From assembly GCA_001275005.1 (NCBI GenBank), contig JWZX01001750.1:1-18492 (forward strand): DNA of 18,492 bases, given 5' to 3'. A program made the translations under genes and the position numbers. The DNA is from Chrysochromulina tobinii. Lineage: Eukaryota > Haptophyta > Prymnesiales > Chrysochromulinaceae. The notes beneath the pieces are model-generated. The model made no database searches. It was not told where the DNA came from and worked only from the letters and a program-made list of their open reading frames with translations. Numbering within the stretch: position 1 is the first letter of the stretch; each line of letters starts with the position of its first letter. This document shows, piece after piece, positions 13,603-18,492 of the stretch.

Positions 13603-16600
13603 TCGCTGGTATGAACCCACCAACCGCGAGCATGCGCTCCTGTAGCTCGACTGCGTTGCGCACATGGTTGTAGATGCCATGGGCGTGCAGCCCCTCGCGG
13701 GTGGTGAGCATCTTCTCGTGCGCGACCTGGAGCTCGCAGATGTGCATGTGCGGCGCGTCCTTGACGACGTAGTTGATCATGCAGTCGCGCCAACCTCCAT
13801 CAGATTTATTGTTGTCGTCGTAGCGGTCCTTGATGCGCACAATCTGGATCTGAGGCCATGTACACATCTCTCGGACCACGCGCGCGACTTCCTCAATGCT
13901 GTCTGCGCGGTACATGTCGCGCACGACGTCGCAGCAGCGATCGACCGATCCCTCGTCGTCCGTGCGCAACATGGCTTTCTCCGTCAGCCTAGTGTGCCGC
14001 TTCAGCTTGTGCAACGGCTTGATGCCCCCGCTGCGAAATTTATCGGCGAGGAGCAGCGTCACCTGCATGCGCACGACGGCCGCCTGGCAAAAGAGCTCTA
14101 CCTGGTCCTTCGTCTTCTGGCAAAAGGTCGGCTTGTTGCCGTTGAGGACGTCGCGCCGGACGGTGAAGTAGCAGCGGTGAGGGTCCAGGTCGCGAACGGC
14201 CTGTGCAAACTCGCTCAAGTCCAGCTTGCCGTCGGGCTTGTCGTCGTACAAGCTCATGATGCGGCCAGCCTCGGCAGTGCTTAAGTTGAGGCCATGGTGC
14301 TCCAGCGCCTTGCGCAGCTCCTGGACTTCGAGGTACCCGTTGTTATTTGCGTCGAAGTGGTCGAAGGTCTGTTTCACCTTGAGGGCCTCTTCGGCGGCGC
14401 TCGGGGCGGCGCTCAGGGTGGCTGGGAGCTCGTGAGGGGAAACACTGGCTGGTAGCTGCGCGGTCTCTTGCCTGCCGATCTGACTGCGGCACACTTCGTC
14501 GGAGCGTGCATTCTGCTCCTTGGCCAGCCTCGAGATCTCGGCGAGGTGAGCCCCGCTCGGGTCCTGGGCCTTGATCTGGGCGAACGCCGCATTGTAGGAT
14601 TCCTCGTAGAGCTTACTCGTCTTCTTGAGCTCGTCGAGCACGCCTTCGAACTCGAGCGCTTCGTCGGGCTGCCCGAGCTTGTGGCACCGCGAGTGGATCA
14701 CGAGCTGGTAGCGCTCGCGCACCCGGGCGACGATGGCGTTCATCAACTTACGCTCGTCCATCATGCTCGGGTTGGAGGTGAGGATCTCCTCGAGCTTTTG
14801 GAGCTGCTCCAGCTGCGTCTCGAAGTCGCCCTCGTCATAGAGCGCTTTGGCCGTTGACGACGCGTGCCCATCGGCGTCGGGGGGAGCATCGACAGCGACG
14901 CCAGACACGCCGGACATGACGGCAGCGCCGGCCGCGCCGGCCGCGCTGGCCGCCTGGCGCGCAGCCTCGGCCGCACGGAGCTCCTCGATCTGCGCGGGCG
15001 ACGACTCGATCACCTCGTGCAGGAGCGGCGTGAAGCTTTGGAGCTTGGGGCTCATCTTTTCCACCTCCAGTTTTTGGAGCAGCTTTTGGAGCTTGCGCAG
15101 GTTGGACTGCGCCACGTCAATCGTGTCCCTGATGAGCAGCGGGTGGTCGGCGCAGAGCTTTTCGGCGTTGATAATGGCGCGCGTAAGCTCGTCAGATAGG
15201 CGCGTGAGATCGGCCTCGCGCCTCGAAAGAAGCGCATTCTCCCTCCTCTCCGCGTCGCTGTCCAACTTTGTCTTGAGCGCGTCCATGGCTACGGTCGCTT
15301 CGACCTTGAGCTGCGCCGCCGCCTCTTCGTTCGCTCGCTTGAGCTTCTCGACAGCCTCAAAGCGCTCGGCCTCCATCTTCTCCTCGATCTCCAGCAGTTG
15401 GTCGCGCGTGAGGGGCACCTCCTCGAGCTCAATGAGCATGACGTGATGTCCGTGCAGGTGCTCTCTGAGCTCTTGCTGCAGCTTCGGCAAGCTCTGCTTG
15501 AGCGCAGGCAGCGGCACGGCCTCCACCACCGAGTCGCAGCTCAGCAGAAAGCTCGACTGCCCGTGCTCGACGCGCATGCCGCGGCGCAGGTTGGCGCTCG
15601 TCGCCGGGTACCAGTTGAGCACGCGGAACCGCGCCTCCGGGTTGAAGAGGTGCTCCTTCTCGTGTGGCGCGTACGAGCACCAGTCGATAGGCGTCGCCGT
15701 TTTTGCGTAGATTTTGAACACCACGCCCTCTGGCTTGTCCATCTGATTGCCTGTGTACATAAAGCGTGACGCCACGCGCAGGTCGCTCGTCGACGACGAG
15801 AAGGAAGAGAAGGTAACCACATTGCCCGGCGCGTACGCCTGCAGGTCGATGAAGTTGTCTCGGAACAGCTTGTTGACCCCCCGGAAGTAAATTCCCGGCT
15901 TTGGACGCAAGTGCGTGTGCGCCGTAGCAATGTACCACACCACGGGCCGCCACAGCCGCTGCGCGAGTGCGCTCTCGGCCTCCGCCTTCTTGTCACCCTT
16001 CTTCGGCGTGCGGAAGGCCTTATTGATGTAGGCGTACAGCTCGGGGCGCGAGTAGAGCTGGAGCGCGAAGACGTCCACCGGCGTGGCGCCCAGCGGCTGT
16101 GTGTTGGACGCGATGATGTCGAGGGTGCCCGCCTTGCACGAGTTGATGAAGCCGACCATGTCACCCTTGAAGACGCCATCGCATGGGTAGCGGCCCTGGA
16201 ATTCGGACTCGTCGGCCAGCCAGAGCAGGTACTCCTCGAGCGACATACGTGGCTTGTCGCTCGGGTCAAAGGCGCGCCGCTCAAGCAAGTCGGAGATGCC
16301 ACGCACGCTCTGCTGATGCGAGCGCTCGTCGAGCTGTGTCTGCTGCACGAGCTGCGCCTTGCCCTTGCCCTTGCGTCGCTTTAGCGTCGCAGCGCCTACC
16401 GCAGCGCCCACCGCAGCGCCCGCCGAGGACGCGCGGCCGCTGTAGCTCGGCATCGTCACTTTGAGCAGCTGCTGCACGGCCGGATCGGCCGCGTTCTCCG
16501 CCGCGTGCCGCAGCTTCTCGAAGGCCTCCTTGTCCGTTCCGTCGAGAACAAGGGCGGAGGGGCCCCTTTTCTCGCGCAGCACATCAAGAAAGTCCTTTCG

Positions 16601-18490
16601 TCCAGTCAGATGCTTAGACCAATGCGCCCAGAGCACGCACGAGAGGTTGTGACGGTCGCGCACCGTGTGCTTCGCGCCCAGATCGAGCAGTTTGCGGGCC
16701 GCCTCCGCATCGTTGAGCAGCGCGGCGTAGCTGAGGGCCGTCCAGCCCAACGCGTCTGCGGCATCGGGCTTCGTCGGCTTGTCCTCGAGCAGACCCAGCA
16801 GGTAGTCACGCACGTCGAGATAGTCGTAGATACTCGACGAGAGCGGCTCATCGCGCGCGGCGTCCTGGCGCTTGTCGCGCGGCAGCAAGCTGGATCCGCG
16901 CAGCGAGAGCGGCAGCCGTTCGATGGCGCGGTCGAATTCCGTCCGATGTGAATGTGAACGGTCGAATTCCGTCGAATGGACGTCCTTGAGGTGCAGGTGC
17001 AGCACGTCGATGACAGTGGCATGCTCATGCAGCAACGCGAGCTCGAGCGGCGTCTTCTCTTTGGAGGTACCAGGGGCCGCGTGGCCGATGCATGGGTCCG
17101 CCTTCGCACGGAGCAGAGTCTTCACGATGTGCGACTGCCCAGAGGCCGCGGCGTAGTGCAGGGCCGAGCCAAAAAACGAGCCGTACTTCAGCAGCGTCGT
17201 GACGATCGTGTCGTCGCCCATGGCCGCGGCCACTTCGATCGGGAGCGTGCAGTCCTTAGAGAGCGCGTGCAGGTTGGCCCCATGCCTGATCAAAAACTCG
17301 ACGAGCTCAGAGTTGCCCTGCGCGCACGCAAGGTAGAGCATGGAGTAACCAAAGGGCGCGGCCTCGAGGGGCAGCCCGAGAGCTAGCAGCCTCTTGAGTG
17401 ACGACGGGCCCTCTTCGATCAGCTTCTTTCTTGTCTTCTCGTCGGAATGGCCAACAACGATGCGCCGCACGGTGGGCCATGTGTGAACGACCTCGGTCAA
17501 GTTCATGCTGCCCACATCTTTCATCGGCGTGGCTCCCCGGACGATGCACGGCTCGAGGAGTAACATCCGCGACAGGAAGAGCCCCGGCTGCGTGGCAAAC
17601 GTCTCACGCAACGCTGTGCACATCTTCCGGAGTTTGTCGTTGATGCCACTTTGCTCTGCCCACTTGACGTGCGCAGCCTCACGGTCAGGGCGGAAGACGA
17701 CCCGATCAGCAATGTCCTCAAAGCTCGTGCGCTCGTCGGCATCCTTTTGCTGCTTGAGTTTCTCGTCACGCAGTTTTTTCTTCGCGGCCTGCCATTCCTT
17801 CCTCTTCTTTGCGATCTCCTCGGGTGTGCGATCGGTCTTCCACTTTTCCTCCAACGTGGTCCACTCGGCCTCCTCCTCTGCCTTATCCGCCTCCGCCTGC
17901 TCCGACTCCTGCAAGGCACTCTTCTGCGACGCGAAGTTGTTCGTGTCTGACAGCCACATCTGCGCGTCGCGCAGTGGCAGGGCGCGCTCGCGCTGGCTGA
18001 AGTCTACCAGTGCGGCGCGTAGCCCGGCAAAGCGGCCGTCCATGTCCATTTTACGCCAGTAGGCGGCAAAGCAGCCGCTCAGATGCGACTCGAGGTTGGC
18101 CATGACGGCATCTGCGCCCATGCTGAGCCGAGCGGCCACACTTGTGAGGAACTCGAGATAGCATCTCGTGGTGGCCGATCCGAAAGCCTCGATCTCCTGC
18201 TTCTTGTCTTTCGGGGCGTCGGCACTCTGCTGCGACCAGGAGAGACGCGCACCACCATCGACCACTCCGCTCTCGAGCTTGAGCACGACGATCCGCTGCA
18301 GCAGCCCCTTCACCAGAGAGTAGTCCTCATCTGGGCCCACGGCCGCACTGCTGGCGGCGCAGCCCTTGAGGAAGAGCACGCATGAGGGCACGGCCCGCAC
18401 AGCGAGCATCTGCTTGTCGCTCTCGCTCAGGCCCTGCTCCTCCTGCAGGTCGTTCTCATCGAGGTCGAAGACGCTCACGTGCAGCGGCAT
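13598..18490 (-). CDS. ankyrin / ADP-ribosyltransferase / EF-hand / RelA-SpoT-like multidomain protein
   Basis: One intronless frame of 1630 residues. The ATG at 18490 is two bases from the window edge, so the true start may lie outside. Residues 1-340 are not recognised, with a charged coiled coil at 195-255. Ankyrin repeats fill about 360-500 and 580-615 (GYSMLYLACAQGNSELVEFL; GSALHYAAASGQSHIVKTLL). A mono-ADP-ribosyltransferase domain spans about 750-1000 with the R-S-E triad: R870 in IYFR, SSSTS (898-902), and E944-K-E946, then ARFRVLNWY. Coiled coil covers about 1025-1145. Two EF-hands lie at 1370-1435, with loops DANNNGYLEVQE (1380-1391) and DDKPDGKLDLSE (1416-1427), both with usable Ca2+ ligands. 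The C-terminus (about 1510-1620) is RelA/SpoT-like: VVRDMYRAD, IKDRYDDNN, GGWRDCMINYVV, HICELQVAHEKM. It is probably a cytosolic Ca2+-regulated signalling enzyme. The ART and EF calls are firm. The RelA/SpoT call is moderate, and whether it makes (p)ppGpp is unknown. Confidence 0.85.
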   Translation of the reverse strand: MPLHVSVFDLDENDLQEEQGLSESDKQMLAVRAVPSCVLFLKGCAASSAAVGPDEDYSLVKGLLQRIVVLKLESGVVDGGARLSWSQQSADAPKDKKQEIEAFGSATTRCYLEFLTSVAARLSMGADAVMANLESHLSGCFAAYWRKMDMDGRFAGLRAALVDFSQRERALPLRDAQMWLSDTNNFASQKSALQESEQAEADKAEEEAEWTTLEEKWKTDRTPEEIAKKRKEWQAAKKKLRDEKLKQQKDADERTSFEDIADRVVFRPDREAAHVKWAEQSGINDKLRKMCTALRETFATQPGLFLSRMLLLEPCIVRGATPMKDVGSMNLTEVVHTWPTVRRIVVGHSDEKTRKKLIEEGPSSLKRLLALGLPLEAAPFGYSMLYLACAQGNSELVEFLIRHGANLHALSKDCTLPIEVAAAMGDDTIVTTLLKYGSFFGSALHYAAASGQSHIVKTLLRAKADPCIGHAAPGTSKEKTPLELALLHEHATVIDVLHLHLKDVHSTEFDRSHSHRTEFDRAIERLPLSLRGSSLLPRDKRQDAARDEPLSSSIYDYLDVRDYLLGLLEDKPTKPDAADALGWTALSYAALLNDAEAARKLLDLGAKHTVRDRHNLSCVLWAHWSKHLTGRKDFLDVLREKRGPSALVLDGTDKEAFEKLRHAAENAADPAVQQLLKVTMPSYSGRASSAGAAVGAAVGAATLKRRKGKGKAQLVQQTQLDERSHQQSVRGISDLLERRAFDPSDKPRMSLEEYLLWLADESEFQGRYPCDGVFKGDMVGFINSCKAGTLDIIASNTQPLGATPVDVFALQLYSRPELYAYINKAFRTPKKGDKKAEAESALAQRLWRPVVWYIATAHTHLRPKPGIYFRGVNKLFRDNFIDLQAYAPGNVVTFSSFSSSTSDLRVASRFMYTGNQMDKPEGVVFKIYAKTATPIDWCSYAPHEKEHLFNPEARFRVLNWYPATSANLRRGMRVEHGQSSFLLSCDSVVEAVPLPALKQSLPKLQQELREHLHGHHVMLIELEEVPLTRDQLLEIEEKMEAERFEAVEKLKRANEEAAAQLKVEATVAMDALKTKLDSDAERRENALLSRREADLTRLSDELTRAIINAEKLCADHPLLIRDTIDVAQSNLRKLQKLLQKLEVEKMSPKLQSFTPLLHEVIESSPAQIEELRAAEAARQAASAAGAAGAAVMSGVSGVAVDAPPDADGHASSTAKALYDEGDFETQLEQLQKLEEILTSNPSMMDERKLMNAIVARVRERYQLVIHSRCHKLGQPDEALEFEGVLDELKKTSKLYEESYNAAFAQIKAQDPSGAHLAEISRLAKEQNARSDEVCRSQIGRQETAQLPASVSPHELPATLSAAPSAAEEALKVKQTFDHFDANNNGYLEVQELRKALEHHGLNLSTAEAGRIMSLYDDKPDGKLDLSEFAQAVRDLDPHRCYFTVRRDVLNGNKPTFCQKTKDQVELFCQAAVVRMQVTLLLADKFRSGGIKPLHKLKRHTRLTEKAMLRTDDEGSVDRCCDVVRDMYRADSIEEVARVVREMCTWPQIQIVRIKDRYDDNNKSDGGWRDCMINYVVKDAPHMHICELQVAHEKMLTTREGLHAHGIYNHVRNAVELQERMLAVGGFIPAK
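16929..16976. repeat. in-frame CGGTCGAATTCCGTC duplication within the ankyrin region
   Basis: CGGTCGAATTCCGTC occurs twice about 29 bases apart on the plus strand. On the coding strand it encodes T-E-F-D-R twice (about residues 507-521), interrupting the spacing between ankyrin repeats. It is a small recent insertion that keeps the frame only because of compensating length. Confidence 0.7.
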
Positions 18491-18492
18491 GC

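Noticed and set aside
1-18492. tRNA, rRNA or snRNA genes
   Set aside because: No tRNA B-box with a matching acceptor stem or other RNA-gene hallmark was seen by eye on either strand. A covariance-model scan was not possible.

Overview
The window looks like nuclear DNA of a GC-rich, gene-dense microalga or related protist. It is not bacterial: three genes need GT-AG introns to make sense, and the products are eukaryotic types (IQ-motif plus kinesin-like protein, single-pass RING-H2 E3 ligase, GT61 glycosyltransferase, family-16 methyltransferase, an ankyrin/ADP-ribosyltransferase/EF-hand giant). A haptophyte, pelagophyte or similar alga is a reasonable guess from composition, very short introns (92-182 bp) and protein types, but no marker gene settles it.

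Layout, left to right. (1) 1-3011, minus: an uninterrupted reading frame running off the left edge. It has at least five IQ or IQ-like motifs, a Gly-rich and acidic middle, and at the edge the start of what looks like a divergent kinesin motor. (2) 3012-3267: a short shared promoter region. (3) 3268-4547, plus: a two-exon family-16 (METTL21/EEF-KMT type) protein methyltransferase. (4) 4548-4942: convergent spacer, nothing recognised. (5) 4943-5680, minus: a membrane RING-H2 ubiquitin ligase. (6) 5681-6692: a 1 kb spacer with a 49-bp minisatellite. (7) 6693-9418, minus: a two-exon SLC13/SAC1-type sodium-coupled anion transporter with central TrkA-C (RCK_C) domains. (8) 9419-9865: spacer with a 77-bp-spaced AT-rich duplication. 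(9) 9866-11551, minus: an RlmF-type rRNA adenine-N6 methyltransferase with an extra C-terminal domain. (10) 11604-13192, minus: a two-exon GT61/DUF563 glycosyltransferase whose intron is exactly two tandem 88-bp copies. (11) 13193-13597: spacer with a TATA box and a decayed copy of the neighbouring gene's 3' coding sequence. (12) 13598-18490, minus: a 1630-residue protein joining ankyrin repeats, a mono-ADP-ribosyltransferase domain with intact R / STS / ExE motifs, coiled coils, two EF-hands and a C-terminal RelA/SpoT-like domain.

The genes do not form an obvious pathway. Six of seven are on the minus strand, very close together (52 bp between the GT61 stop and the RlmF-like start). Two things stand out. 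One is the Ca2+-binding ADP-ribosyltransferase/RelA-SpoT-like fusion. The other is a recurring pattern of local tandem duplication: all three introns carry internal or flanking direct repeats, and duplicated pieces lie beside two stop codons. Together these suggest introns here arise or are remodelled by short tandem duplications.
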